DNA from: an uncultured Flavobacteriales bacterium
Lineage (GTDB): Bacteria > Bacteroidota > Bacteroidia > Flavobacteriales > Crocinitomicaceae
Direction of reading: 5' to 3'
DNA: 64,000 bases
NCBI GenBank assembly: GCA_946482515.1
Contig: CAMLRS010000001.1
Location: 372,001-436,000 of the forward strand
Below, in pieces: positions 50,740 to 59,170 of this stretch (positions are counted from its first letter, which is position 1; every line of letters begins with the position of its first letter). The translations under genes were made by a program, and so were the position numbers. The notes beneath the pieces were generated by a model, which was not told the origin of the DNA, searched no databases, and saw only the letters and a list, made by a program, of their open reading frames with translations.

Positions 50740-53700
50740 ATGTCAATTACTCAATTAGCCATAAAGAGGCCGTCACTGATCGTCGTGATCTTTTCGGTCC
50801 TCGGGTTCCTCGGCTTGCTCAGCTACTCGAAGCTGAACTACGAGCTGATGCCCGATATGTCCTGGCCGGTTGTTTCCGTAACAACCCTGTACCCGGGCGC
50901 TTCACCGGCTGAGGTGGAAAACTCCGTTACCAAAAAGGTCGAAGACGCCCTGGCCAGCGTTGAAAACCTCGACCAGATGCAATCCACTTCCGCCGAAGGA
51001 ATGTCGGTGGTGGTACTGATCCTGAAAAACGATGCCGATTCGGACAAAGCCGTCCAGGAAGCGCAGCGCAAGATCAACGCCATCCTTTCAACCCTTCCGG
51101 AAGAAATCCTTTCACCATCGCTTGCGAAATTCTCCTTCGACGAGTTCCCGATCATGAACATCGGTGTGACGGCCAAAATGCCACCGACAGAGCTCTACTC
51201 GCTCGTGAAGGACGAAATCAAGCCTATTCTTTCCAAGCTGGAAGGAACGGCGCAGGTGAACCTCATTGGTGGTGAAGAACGCGAGATCAGCGTTCAGGTG
51301 AACCGCGAAGCTGCCAAGAATTACGGCATTTCCATTCTCGATGTCACCAACAGCGTGCGTCGTGCCAATATGGAATTGCCTACCGGTAAGATCAAAAGCG
51401 ACGAAACACAGGCGCTCGTTCGTCTGCGTGGCAAATACAAGAACCTCGAAGAGCTCCGCAACCTGGTGATCACGACCGATCCAAAAACGGGATCGCCGGT
51501 ACACTTGTATGAAGTAGCCAGCGTGCGCGATGCATCGAGCGAAATCAAGACCCTGAACCGGATCAACGGTGTAAACTCCCTTGGTTTGTCGATTCAGAAA
51601 CAAACCGATGCGAACACCGTGGAATTGAGCCAGCTGGTGAAAGAAGAAGTGAAAGCGCTCGAAGCACAGTACAAACAATACGGGTTGAAATTCGAAATCG
51701 CTTCCGACTCTTCCGACTTTACGCTCGAAGCAGCCGATGCGGTGGTACACGATCTGATGCTCGCGATCTTCATCGTAGCACTCGTGATGCTCCTGTTCCT
51801 CCACAGTGTGCGGAACTCACTGATCATCATGATCTCCATCCCGGCGTCGTTGATCTCCGTATTCATCGCCATGTACATGCTCGGTTTTACCATGAACCTC
51901 ATGACCTTGCTGGCGATCTCGCTCGTGGTCGGTATCCTTGTCGATGACTCCATTGTGGTCCTCGAGAACATTTACCGTCACCTCGAAATGGGCAAAGAAC
52001 GACGGGCCGCAGCTCTCGAAGGTCGTAACGAGATCGGATTTACGGCAATGGCGATCACCCTCGTGGACGTCGTGGTATTCCTTCCGCTGACCATGGTGGG
52101 CGGTTTGATTTCCAACCTTCTTTCGCAGTACTCGCTCGTGATCGTGATCTCGACCCTGATGAGTCTCTTCGTATCCTTTACACTCACGCCGCTCCTGGCT
52201 TCCCGCCTGGCGAAAGTGGAAAAGATCAATCCGAAACTGCTCACCGGTAAAATCGTCATCGGCTTTGAGCGTCTGTTGAAATGGTTCACGCTGAAATACG
52301 CTGCGATCCTGCGTGTTTCCCTGAAACGCAAGCGTTACGTGATCATCGGAGCTTTGGCTATCCTGATCTGGTCGTTCAGCCTCGTAGGCGGCGGTTACAT
52401 CGGCGGGGAATTCGTAGCCCAGGGCGACCGCGGGGAATTCCTTATTACGCTGGAACTTCCACAGGATGCGACGTTGCAGCAAACCGATGCGGTGACCCAG
52501 CGCGTGGAGAAATACCTCTTCAATGACAAACGCGTGATCAACGTGTTTACGAATGTCGGAACAGGCAGCGGAAACATGGGAATGAGCAGCAACGTGAACA
52601 ACAAATCGCAGGTGACGGTGAAGCTGGTTCCAAAAGAAGAGCGTGCCGAAACCGCAAGCATTATTGCCCAGCGGATGAAGCAGGACCTGCAACGCATGCT
52701 GCCGGATGTGAAGATCAACTCCGCGACCATCGGTATCGTGGGCGGTGCCGACGATGCGCCGATCCAGGTACTCGTTTCCGGAAACAACGTTGATTCCAAC
52801 TTCGTTGCTGCCGAGCGCGTAATGAGCATCCTGAAAGGCATCAAGGGAACTACTGAAGTCAAAATGTCGACCGAAACCGGTAACCCGGAAGTGGTGGTGA
52901 ACATCGACCGCGAGAAAATGGCTGAGCTCGGTCTCACGATGGACGTCGTAGGATCGACCCTGCAAATGTCCTTCAACGGCGACGACAACGCCAAGTTCAC
53001 CGAAAAAGGCAAAGACTACACGATTCGTGTGAACTACGATGATTTCAACCGTCGCAACACCGAAGACGTGAAGGATGTGTACTTCATCAATGACAAAGGG
53101 AACGAGATCGCACTGAGCCAGTTTGCAACCATTACCAAAGGCAGCGGACCATCGAAGCTGGAGCGTAAAAACCGCGTCCCTTCGATCACCGTGAACTCAC
53201 AGGTGCTCGGTTCTTCTGCCCAGCAGATCACGACCGAGTTTACTGAAAAAGTGGAGAAAATCGGTCTGCCGAAAGGCGTAACGTACAGCTTCGAAGGCGA
53301 TGCCAAGAACATGGCCGAAGCGATGGCCAACCTCGGATTGGCGATCCTTGCTTCCATCCTGTTCGTGTACCTCATCATGGTGGCGCTTTACGATAACTTC
53401 GTTTACCCGCTTGTGGTACTTTTCTCCATCCCGATGGCTGTTGTAGGAGCTTTGCTCGCACTGGCGCTGACACTCAATACCCTAAACATCTTCTCGATGC
53501 TGGGTATGATCATGCTGATCGGTCTGGTAGCGAAAAACGCGATCCTGATCGTCGACTTCGCCAATCAGCTGAAAGCACAGGGCCGCGACTCCGTGGAAGC
53601 GCTCATCATCGCCGGGCAGGAACGCCTCCGTCCGATTTTGATGACTACACTCGCCATGGTATTCGGTATGTTGCCAATCGCGCTGGCCACCGGTCCGGGT

Positions 53701-53895
53701 GCAGAATGGAAATCCGGACTGGCCTGGGTACTGATCGGTGGTCTGACCAGCTCCATGTTCCTGACACTGGTCGTAGTGCCTTGTGTGTACCTGATCTTCG
53801 ATATATTCCGTCGCCAGATTTCCAACAAGAAAGCGAAGGCGATTCTGAAGGATGTGGACATCGTTGCCTTGGGGGAGGCGGCGCATGGCCATTAA
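50740..53895 (+). CDS. RND family efflux transporter permease (AcrB/HAE-1 type)
   Basis: A 1051-residue inner-membrane pump of normal length. Typical features are the N-terminal IKRPSLIVVIFSVLGFLGLLSY, the porter domain YPGASPAEVENSVTKKVEDAL, the helix-4 proton-relay region ISLVVGILVDDSIVVLENIYRH with adjacent acidic residues, and the second-half counterpart MLGMIMLIGLVAKNAILIVDFANQ with AGQERLRPILMTTLAMVFGMLP. With the TolC and MFP proteins it forms a drug/proton antiporter complex. Substrates cannot be inferred. A strong terminator follows 21 bases after the stop. Confidence 0.96.
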   Translation: MSITQLAIKRPSLIVVIFSVLGFLGLLSYSKLNYELMPDMSWPVVSVTTLYPGASPAEVENSVTKKVEDALASVENLDQMQSTSAEGMSVVVLILKNDADSDKAVQEAQRKINAILSTLPEEILSPSLAKFSFDEFPIMNIGVTAKMPPTELYSLVKDEIKPILSKLEGTAQVNLIGGEEREISVQVNREAAKNYGISILDVTNSVRRANMELPTGKIKSDETQALVRLRGKYKNLEELRNLVITTDPKTGSPVHLYEVASVRDASSEIKTLNRINGVNSLGLSIQKQTDANTVELSQLVKEEVKALEAQYKQYGLKFEIASDSSDFTLEAADAVVHDLMLAIFIVALVMLLFLHSVRNSLIIMISIPASLISVFIAMYMLGFTMNLMTLLAISLVVGILVDDSIVVLENIYRHLEMGKERRAAALEGRNEIGFTAMAITLVDVVVFLPLTMVGGLISNLLSQYSLVIVISTLMSLFVSFTLTPLLASRLAKVEKINPKLLTGKIVIGFERLLKWFTLKYAAILRVSLKRKRYVIIGALAILIWSFSLVGGGYIGGEFVAQGDRGEFLITLELPQDATLQQTDAVTQRVEKYLFNDKRVINVFTNVGTGSGNMGMSSNVNNKSQVTVKLVPKEERAETASIIAQRMKQDLQRMLPDVKINSATIGIVGGADDAPIQVLVSGNNVDSNFVAAERVMSILKGIKGTTEVKMSTETGNPEVVVNIDREKMAELGLTMDVVGSTLQMSFNGDDNAKFTEKGKDYTIRVNYDDFNRRNTEDVKDVYFINDKGNEIALSQFATITKGSGPSKLERKNRVPSITVNSQVLGSSAQQITTEFTEKVEKIGLPKGVTYSFEGDAKNMAEAMANLGLAILASILFVYLIMVALYDNFVYPLVVLFSIPMAVVGALLALALTLNTLNIFSMLGMIMLIGLVAKNAILIVDFANQLKAQGRDSVEALIIAGQERLRPILMTTLAMVFGMLPIALATGPGAEWKSGLAWVLIGGLTSSMFLTLVVVPCVYLIFDIFRRQISNKKAKAILKDVDIVALGEAAHGH

Positions 53896-53916
53896 TCAAC
53901 AAAACCCTATCCCCAG

Positions 53917-53947
53917 AAAGCACTTCGGAAACGAGGTGCTTTTTTTG
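53917..53947 (+). terminator. Terminator of the efflux operon
   Basis: AAAGCACTTCG and CGAgGTGCTTT arms around a GAAA loop, followed by seven T. Confidence 0.85.
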
Positions 53948-53974
53948 TTTGCATACCAGGGAATAGGAATTGAG

Positions 53975-54010
53975 GGAATAGGAAATAGGTGCTGTCCATT
54001 TCCTATTCCC
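53975..54010. repeat. 13-bp inverted repeat (GGGAATAGGAAAT)
   Basis: GGGAATAGGAAAT and its complement ATTTCCTATTCCC are 10 bases apart. The same 13-base arm occurs once at about 33763-33775, after the cystathionine gamma-synthase terminator. A repeat-type sequence; no function evident. Confidence 0.45.
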
Positions 54011-54086
54011 TTTTACCCATTCCCTCAACCTCAACCACTATTATTTTAACAAAACACACGTGAAATCACTATTTTTTCACATAAAA

Positions 54087-54118
54087 TTTGGAATTCTAAA
54101 AAAGGCGAAGTACTTTCG
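54087..54118 (+). promoter_or_regulatory. Promoter of the phe leader and operon
   Basis: TTTG at 54087-54090 and TACTTTCG at 54111-54118 (one mismatch from TAnnTTTG), 20 bases apart. Transcription would start a few bases downstream, about 30 bases before the leader-peptide ATG. Confidence 0.55.
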
Positions 54119-54152
54119 CCAACGAGACGAATCAACAAAGCGCCTCATTAGC

Positions 54153-54230
54153 ATGAAATTACAACTGTCATATTTCTTCTTTTATTACTTCTTCGGACCC
54201 GCACGGGAGCCCGGAAGAGTTGATAGTTGA
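54153..54230 (+). CDS. Phe/Tyr-rich leader peptide of the pheA operon
   Basis: A 25-codon ORF beginning MKLQLS and ending PGRVDS. Codons 7-14 encode YFFFYYFF, five Phe and three Tyr in a row, which is far from chance and is the hallmark of a leader peptide for ribosome-mediated attenuation. The last two Phe codons (54189-54194) overlap the 5' arm of the pause hairpin. The operon downstream makes phenylalanine precursors. Ribosome stalling at Phe codons when charged tRNA-Phe is scarce is inferred from the known E. coli pheA mechanism. Confidence 0.88.
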   Translation: MKLQLSYFFFYYFFGPAREPGRVDS

Positions 54231-54286
54231 GTTACAACATATTCAAACTTTTTTTTGAAGGCTTCCGATACCCGGGAGCCTTTTTT
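54191..54286 (+). promoter_or_regulatory. Transcription attenuator (pause, antiterminator and terminator hairpins) of the pheA operon
   Basis: Region 1 (CTTCGGACCC, 54191-54200) can pair with region 2 (GGGAGCCCGGAAG, 54205-54217). Region 2 contains CGGGAGCC (54204-54211), which can pair over 8 bp with GGCTTCCG (54260-54267). The terminator is AAGGCTTCC (54258-54266) with GGGAGCCTT (54274-54282) and T6. The sequence GGGAGCC in region 2 is an exact copy of the terminator's 3' arm, so the two pairings exclude each other. This is a complete attenuator layout. Confidence 0.87.
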
Positions 54287-54318
54287 ATTTCTATCAATTT
54301 TCAAAAACAACAGCAACA

Positions 54319-55167
54319 ATGAGACATCACAAAGTAGCGATCCAGGGAACACTTTCCTCTTACCACGACCTGGCAGCGAGACGCTTCTACGGCGCCGATA
54401 CGGAAACCATCGAATGTTCGACGTTCCGCGAAGTATGTACGCGCCTGGTCAACAACGAAGCCGATTATGCCGTTATGGCCATCGAAAACTCGACCGCGGG
54501 AAGCATTCTTTCCAATTACGCGCTGATCGAAGAATACAAGCTTACCATTATCGGCGAGCTGTACGAACGCATCCAGTTTCACCTGATGGCGAATCCGGGT
54601 GTGAAACTGGAACAGCTGGAATACGTTCATTCCCACCCAATGGCGATCGCTCAATGCCAGGACTTCCTGTTGCAGCATTCGCACCTGAAAGCTGTGGAGC
54701 TGGGTGATACAGCCGGCTGCGCGAAAAACATCCGTCAGAACGGCTGGGATGCCATTGCGGCCATTGCCAACGAGGAAACTGCCCAGAGTTACGGGCTCGA
54801 GATCATCCAGCGCAACATCGAAACGAACAAGCATAATTACACGCGTTTCCTGGTGCTTTCGAAAGGGAAGCTTCCGGTGGAAAATCCCGATAAAGCTTCG
54901 CTGAGCTTCCAGGTGGAGCACAGAGCCAATGCACTGGCAAAAACCCTGCAAGTGCTAAGCAATCACGAGATCAATCTCAGCAAGATCCAGTCGGTTCCGC
55001 TTCCGGCTACGGTGAACCAATACTCCTTCCATATTGATGTGGAATGGACTTCCTATACCCATTACAAAGCGGCAGTAGACGAATTGCAGGAAGTCTGCAA
55101 AGAATTAAAAATCCTGGGCGAATACAAGCGATCGCACGTCGGTCATGCGCTTCCCCAATTAAACTAA
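54319..55167 (+). CDS. pheA: Prephenate dehydratase
   Basis: A 282-residue enzyme that converts prephenate to phenylpyruvate. Catalytic-domain motifs are VAIQGTLSSYHDLAARRFYG, VMAIENSTAGSI and VHSHPMAIAQCQDFL, with LGDTAGCAKNI. The C-terminal ACT domain (LSFQVEHRANALAKTLQVLS followed by INLSKIQSVPLP) has IQSVP where the well-known ESRP Phe-binding motif is found in other bacteria; feedback control may therefore differ. There is no chorismate mutase domain here; that is on the next gene, six bases downstream. Expression is predicted to be under the upstream attenuator. Confidence 0.94.
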   Translation: MRHHKVAIQGTLSSYHDLAARRFYGADTETIECSTFREVCTRLVNNEADYAVMAIENSTAGSILSNYALIEEYKLTIIGELYERIQFHLMANPGVKLEQLEYVHSHPMAIAQCQDFLLQHSHLKAVELGDTAGCAKNIRQNGWDAIAAIANEETAQSYGLEIIQRNIETNKHNYTRFLVLSKGKLPVENPDKASLSFQVEHRANALAKTLQVLSNHEINLSKIQSVPLPATVNQYSFHIDVEWTSYTHYKAAVDELQEVCKELKILGEYKRSHVGHALPQLN

Positions 55168-55173
55168 CAACAC

Positions 55174-56235
55174 ATGGGAACAAAAACAATCATAGCCGGG
55201 CCTTGCAGTGCGGAAACAGAAGAACAGGTCGTACACATCGCGAAATCGATCAAAAACATTTCACCGGACATCATTTTCCGGGCGGGCATCTGGAAACCGC
55301 GTACCAAGCCGGGCGCTTTCGAAGGACACGGGGCTACTGCCCTGCCCTGGCTGCAAACCGTAAAGCAGGAAACGGGCCTGAAAACATCCACGGAAGTTGC
55401 CACGCCTCGTCACGTCGAAGAAGCCCTGAAACACGGAGTGGATGTGCTCTGGATAGGTGCCCGGACAACGGTAAATCCTTTCTCCGTACAGGAAATCGCC
55501 GATGCCTTGCAGGGAACGAAGACCGCGGTCTACATCAAAAATCCCACACACCCTGAAGTGGCGCTATGGGAAGGGGCTGTGGAGCGCTTGCAGAAAGCGG
55601 GCATCGAACGCCCGGGATTGATCCATCGAGGATTCAAATCGCTTTCGCAGACCGAATACCGCAATGCACCGCAATGGCAGCTGGCTATCGACATGAAAGT
55701 CCGTCACCCGGAATTGCCGATGATCTGCGACCCGAGCCACATTCTCGGCGCGCGCGTAGGACTCATCGATATCGCCAACAAAGCAGCATCGCTGGATTAC
55801 CAGGGATTGATGATCGAAACGCACCACGATCCGGACAACGCCTGGAGCGATGCAGCTCAGCAGATCCGTCCGGCAGAATTGAAAGAGCTGTTGCTTTCAC
55901 TGGTTTGGAAAGTCGTGGAAGCCGAAAAAGGCCCATTGAAAAACCTGACCGTTTTCCGCGACCGCATCGACAACATCGATGACGAAATCCTGAACCTGCT
56001 CAGCGAGCGTATGCGCATCAGCGAAGCCATCGGGATCCTCAAAACGGAAAACAATCTCACCGTGCTGCAGCCCAACCGCTGGCAGGAAATCGTTGAGAAA
56101 ACTGTCACCAAGACTGCTTCGCTTCACCTTTCACGCGAATTCATTCTGCGCTACCTCGACGCCGTTCACATCGAGTCGATCAACCGCCAGAATGCCGTTT
56201 TCAGCGGCTACAAGACAGCGAAAGCCACCCATTAA
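55174..56235 (+). CDS. Bifunctional DAHP synthase/chorismate mutase (AroQ fusion)
   Basis: A 353-residue fusion. Residues 1-250 are a DAHP synthase of the KDO8PS-like type: IIAGPCSAETEEQVVHIAKS, FRAGIWKPRTKPGAFEGHG, IGARTTVNPFSVQEIADAL, IHRGFKS and CDPSHILGAR. Residues from about 265 are an AroQ chorismate mutase (FRDRIDNIDDEILNLLSERM, then RISEAIGILK). It joins the first step of the shikimate pathway to the branch step toward prephenate, and with pheA gives the Phe branch. The fused mutase domain often acts as the allosteric sensor in such enzymes. It is the last aromatic gene visible in this operon. Confidence 0.94.
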   Translation: MGTKTIIAGPCSAETEEQVVHIAKSIKNISPDIIFRAGIWKPRTKPGAFEGHGATALPWLQTVKQETGLKTSTEVATPRHVEEALKHGVDVLWIGARTTVNPFSVQEIADALQGTKTAVYIKNPTHPEVALWEGAVERLQKAGIERPGLIHRGFKSLSQTEYRNAPQWQLAIDMKVRHPELPMICDPSHILGARVGLIDIANKAASLDYQGLMIETHHDPDNAWSDAAQQIRPAELKELLLSLVWKVVEAEKGPLKNLTVFRDRIDNIDDEILNLLSERMRISEAIGILKTENNLTVLQPNRWQEIVEKTVTKTASLHLSREFILRYLDAVHIESINRQNAVFSGYKTAKATH

Positions 56236-56304
56236 AACAACGAGCACCCCACAAACGCAGAGTTTTGGAGAAACATCCCTGATGTATTTCTGAAACTTTG
56301 CGTT

Positions 56305-56312
56305 TACATTTG
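56305..56312 (+). promoter_or_regulatory. -7 box of the HipA-like kinase gene
   Basis: TACATTTG matches TAnnTTTG and ends only four bases before the ATG at 56317, so a transcript from it would be leaderless or nearly so. Confidence 0.45.
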
Positions 56313-56316
56313 TGGC

Positions 56317-57117
56317 ATGCAGGAAACAACTCTGGCAATCGAGATCCGGACGGTCACCGTTACACGCTACATCACGCCACTTCGCGAAGGTGGCTCGTTG
56401 CCGGCCGTTGCAGCTGCCGACGACGGATTCAATTATGTGCTGAAATTCCGCGGGGCCGGACATGGTGTCAAGATGCTCATTTCCGAGCTGATCGGCGGGG
56501 AAATTGCCCGCACACTGGGATTGAAAGTGCCCGAAATCGTATTCGCCGAGCTCGACGAAGCGTTCGGGAGAACGGAAGGTGACGAAGAAATCCAGGATTT
56601 ATTACGAGGCAGCCAGGGATTGAACCTCGGTTTGCATTTCTTATCCGGCGCGGTGAACTTCGATCCTGTCGTGACATCCGTTGACGGCAAAACCGCTTCT
56701 ACGATCGTCTGGCTGGATGCTTTCCTGACGAACATCGATCGTACCTTCCGCAACACCAACATGCTGATCTGGCACAAGGAATTGTGGCTCATCGACCACG
56801 GCGCTGCGCTGTATTTCCACCATTCGTGGGATAATTGGGAACAGAATGCGCAAAGCCCGTTTACGTATGTAAAAGACCACGTGCTACTTCCCAAAGCCGA
56901 CCAGCTCGATGAAGCCGCAAGCCGCGCACTGAGCCTGATCACACCGGAAAAGATCCGCGAGATCGTGGCGCTCATTCCGGAAACCTGGCTGCAATGGGAA
57001 GGCTACGGACTCGAACCGGAAGCCATCCGCAGCGTTTACGAGCAATTCCTGCTGTTGCGTTTGCAACATTCCGAACGTTTCACCAACGAAGCAAAAGATG
57101 CCAAAGCACGTTTATGA
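56317..57117 (+). CDS. HipA-like kinase (HipA_2 family)
   Basis: A 266-residue protein with a kinase-like fold: a nucleotide-binding N-lobe (GGSLPAVAAADDGFNYVLKFRG, with Lys) and SELIGGEIARTLGLKVPEIVF, then a catalytic-loop-like segment LTNIDRTFRNTNMLIW and a metal-binding IDHGAALYFHHSW. This is the HipA_2 layout: related to HipA and CtkA-type kinases but without the HipB-type antitoxin beside it. It overlaps the DUF3037 gene by 20 bases, a pairing I recall as recurrent in bacterial genomes. Kinase activity and any toxin role are inferred. Confidence 0.82.
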   Translation: MQETTLAIEIRTVTVTRYITPLREGGSLPAVAAADDGFNYVLKFRGAGHGVKMLISELIGGEIARTLGLKVPEIVFAELDEAFGRTEGDEEIQDLLRGSQGLNLGLHFLSGAVNFDPVVTSVDGKTASTIVWLDAFLTNIDRTFRNTNMLIWHKELWLIDHGAALYFHHSWDNWEQNAQSPFTYVKDHVLLPKADQLDEAASRALSLITPEKIREIVALIPETWLQWEGYGLEPEAIRSVYEQFLLLRLQHSERFTNEAKDAKARL

Positions 57118-57478
57118 ATACGCCGTGATCCGTATCGTGCCGAAAGTGGAACGCGAGGAATTCCTGAATGTGGGCATCATCGTGTTCTGCAAGCACAGCC
57201 GCTTTATCCAGGTACTTTATCGCCTCGATCCAACGCGCATAGCCGCTTTCAGTCAGGAGCTGGATGTGGAGCAAATCGAAGAAAACCTGCTCTCGCTGCA
57301 AAAAATCGCCAACGGCGACAAAGACGGCGGCCCGATCGCCTGTGAGGATGTTGCCGAGCGTTTTCGCTGGCTCACGGCCACCCGCAGCTCCGTGATCCAG
57401 ACTTCCCGTCCGCATCCCGGGCTGAGCGACGATCTTGAGCAAACGGCCAAAGAGCTGTTCGAAGCATTGGTGCTTTAA
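57098..57478 (+). CDS. DUF3037 domain protein
   Basis: A 126-residue protein with the DUF3037 pattern: YEYAVIRIVPKVEREEFLNVGIIVFC near the start and later FRWLTATRSSVIQTSRPHPG. Its ATG lies inside the kinase gene, giving tight translational coupling. The domain is uncharacterised. As the constant partner of HipA_2 kinases it could be a regulator, antitoxin or substrate of the kinase; none of these is shown by the sequence. Confidence 0.85.
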   Translation: MPKHVYEYAVIRIVPKVEREEFLNVGIIVFCKHSRFIQVLYRLDPTRIAAFSQELDVEQIEENLLSLQKIANGDKDGGPIACEDVAERFRWLTATRSSVIQTSRPHPGLSDDLEQTAKELFEALVL

Positions 57479-57517
57479 TAGAACTACAATATATTTATTG
57501 CCGAAAACAATCCTGCT

Positions 57518-57760
57518 ATGAACCAACGTGCTAAAAGTTTCCTCCTTGCTTTTGTTTTACTGCTGACACTGGCAGCCGCTATCGGCGGTATTGCGGGATG
57601 CGCTTCTTTCGCCCAGGAAAGCATAACAGACAGTACTTATGAAGGTGCACACGTTACAGCTCATTCGGGCTTGAATGGCGGCGCCATCGGTTGTGGAATT
57701 TTCGGTGCAGCAGGTCTTTGGGGATTTGTTAAAGTGGTTTTGGAGCTTTTGAAGCTTTAA
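57518..57760 (+). CDS. Small hypothetical protein with two hydrophobic segments
   Basis: An 80-residue ORF with an N-terminal signal-like helix containing a possible lipobox (LLAFVLLLTLAAAIGGIAGC), a short polar stretch (FAQESITDSTYEGAH) and a glycine-rich second hydrophobic segment (GGAIGCGIFGAAGLWGFV). It lies 40 bases after DUF3037 on the same strand. No family is recognised; the segment order and codon use make a real small protein likely. Confidence 0.55.
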   Translation: MNQRAKSFLLAFVLLLTLAAAIGGIAGCASFAQESITDSTYEGAHVTAHSGLNGGAIGCGIFGAAGLWGFVKVVLELLKL

Positions 57761-57834
57761 TACCGTCTGCTTCCATCGTTTTTCTATGCAATCTCTTGTA
57801 AGCGAATCTTCTATCTTTTCACCTTTCACCCTGT

Positions 57835-57957
57835 ATGTACCTGTTACGTGTGGTCGATGAAGAAGGCACCGTTTACACACAGAAATTCCTGAATAATCCC
57901 ATTCAGCAGGGAGTGAAGGCGCGAAAGGAGGTTTTTCTGGTGCGTCTTTTTTACTGA
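57835..57957 (+). CDS. Possible 40-residue ORF
   Basis: Begins MYLLRVVDEEGTVYTQKFLN and ends VFLVRLFY. It is strand-compatible with both neighbours and fills the gap between the small membrane protein and the DUF72 gene. There is no recognised family and no strong start signal, so it may be chance. Confidence 0.3.
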   Translation: MYLLRVVDEEGTVYTQKFLNNPIQQGVKARKEVFLVRLFY

Positions 57958-57986
57958 TTAAATCCTATTTTCGTCAAAACCCTTTC

Positions 57987-58904
57987 ATGGAATTCGGAAA
58001 AACGGACAGGAGCCAGCTGAATCACCTCGATTTTACGCTACCCGCAGATGGTGTGTTCGCGCAGCACTTCCTGACCGGCACCCGCGTTCCCGACCTGAAG
58101 GTGTATGTTGGCGCACCGAAGTGGGGCATCAAGGAATGGACGGGCATTATTTATCCCGAAAAGACGAAGGAAAACGATTTCCTGGAACATTATGTCCACC
58201 ATTTCAATGGCATAGAGCTCAACGCCACGCATTACAAGATCTATCCTGAAGCCACCATAGCCCGATGGGCGCAGAAAGTCAACGGAAAGCCCTTTCGGTT
58301 TTGCCCGAAAGTTCCGCAGCAAATCAGTCATTACACCGATCTCGGGACACTGAAAGCCCAGCAGCTCACGGATGAATTCCTGCGCGGCGTGATCCATTTC
58401 GGTTCCACACTTGGACCGGTTTTCCTGCAGCTGAGCGAGCGTTACGGTCCACAGCGAAAAGAAGCTTTGTACACGTATTTGCGCAAGCTTCCGCACGATG
58501 TCCGTTTTATGCTCGAAGTACGCCACCCGTCGTGGTTTGACGATGCGGAGCTGCACAACGAGCTGTTTGCACTGCTGGCAGAGCTGAAGATCGGCTCGGT
58601 GATCACCGATACGGCCGGGCGCCGCGATTGCCTGCACATGGAAGTCACCACGCCTCAGACGATGATCCGTTTTGTGGGCAATGGCCTTCACAAGAGCGAT
58701 TACTTCCGCGTGGATAGCTGGGTAGAACGCCTTTCCGACTGGATCAACCGCGGAATGGAAGAGGTGCATTTTTACATTCATCAACCGGGCGAATTGTATT
58801 CACCTCACCTGGCGGCGTATACGATCGAGCGCCTCAATGCTGTTTGCGGACTGGAATTGCAAGCGCCGCGGTTTATTGAGAAAACGGGGAGTCTATTCGA
58901 CTAG
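57987..58904 (+). CDS. DUF72 family protein
   Basis: A 305-residue protein with the TIM-barrel-like DUF72 signatures: VYVGAPKWGIKEWTGIIYP, HYVHHFNGIELNATHYKIYP, FRFCPKVPQQISHY, LGPVFLQLSERYGP, VRFMLEVRHPSWFDD and VTTPQTMIRFVGNG. The family (YecE-like) is widespread and its function is unknown. A TATTTTCG sequence 13 bases upstream of the ATG may be its -7 box. It appears monocistronic. Confidence 0.92.
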   Translation: MEFGKTDRSQLNHLDFTLPADGVFAQHFLTGTRVPDLKVYVGAPKWGIKEWTGIIYPEKTKENDFLEHYVHHFNGIELNATHYKIYPEATIARWAQKVNGKPFRFCPKVPQQISHYTDLGTLKAQQLTDEFLRGVIHFGSTLGPVFLQLSERYGPQRKEALYTYLRKLPHDVRFMLEVRHPSWFDDAELHNELFALLAELKIGSVITDTAGRRDCLHMEVTTPQTMIRFVGNGLHKSDYFRVDSWVERLSDWINRGMEEVHFYIHQPGELYSPHLAAYTIERLNAVCGLELQAPRFIEKTGSLFD

Positions 58905-58983
58905 TCTCCGGTTCCCGGTCTTTCGGTCTTCAGTCTTTCCCATTTGGAGGGGATTAAGGGGAATTTCTCCACCATCCCTACTG

Positions 58984-59073
58984 GCCACCCTCCTTGGTCC
59001 TCCTTCCAGCTTTCGCACTAACGTTTGTCGCTGCTGCGTCTTCAGAAGCTTTGCTTCATCTTCTCAAGGGAGG
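58984..59073. repeat. GCCACCC element, truncated copy with the 59-bp insert
   Basis: Starts GCCACCC, carries the same 59-base insert as the 46805 copy and ends at AGGGAGG; the second palindrome and right end are missing. It occupies the gap between the DUF72 gene and the terminator of the DUF4382 gene. Confidence 0.7.
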
Positions 59074-59081
59074 AGGAAATA

Positions 59082-59106
59082 AAAAAACCCACGGAAATAC
59101 CGTGGG
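59082..59106 (-). terminator. Terminator of the DUF4382 lipoprotein gene
   Basis: CCCACGG, loop AAATA, CCGTGGG, with A7 on the plus strand giving a T-run on the minus-strand transcript. It is a perfect 7-bp stem. Confidence 0.8.
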
Positions 59107-59170
59107 CTGGTGGAAAACTCACATAAGCCGCGCTATTCAACTAATGTGAACCCATCCACTGGGTAAAAGA

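Noticed and set aside
51817..52965. 382-codon antisense frame within the RND pump gene
   Set aside because: The plus strand is a complete RND permease; the antisense product is His/Arg-rich and unlike any family.
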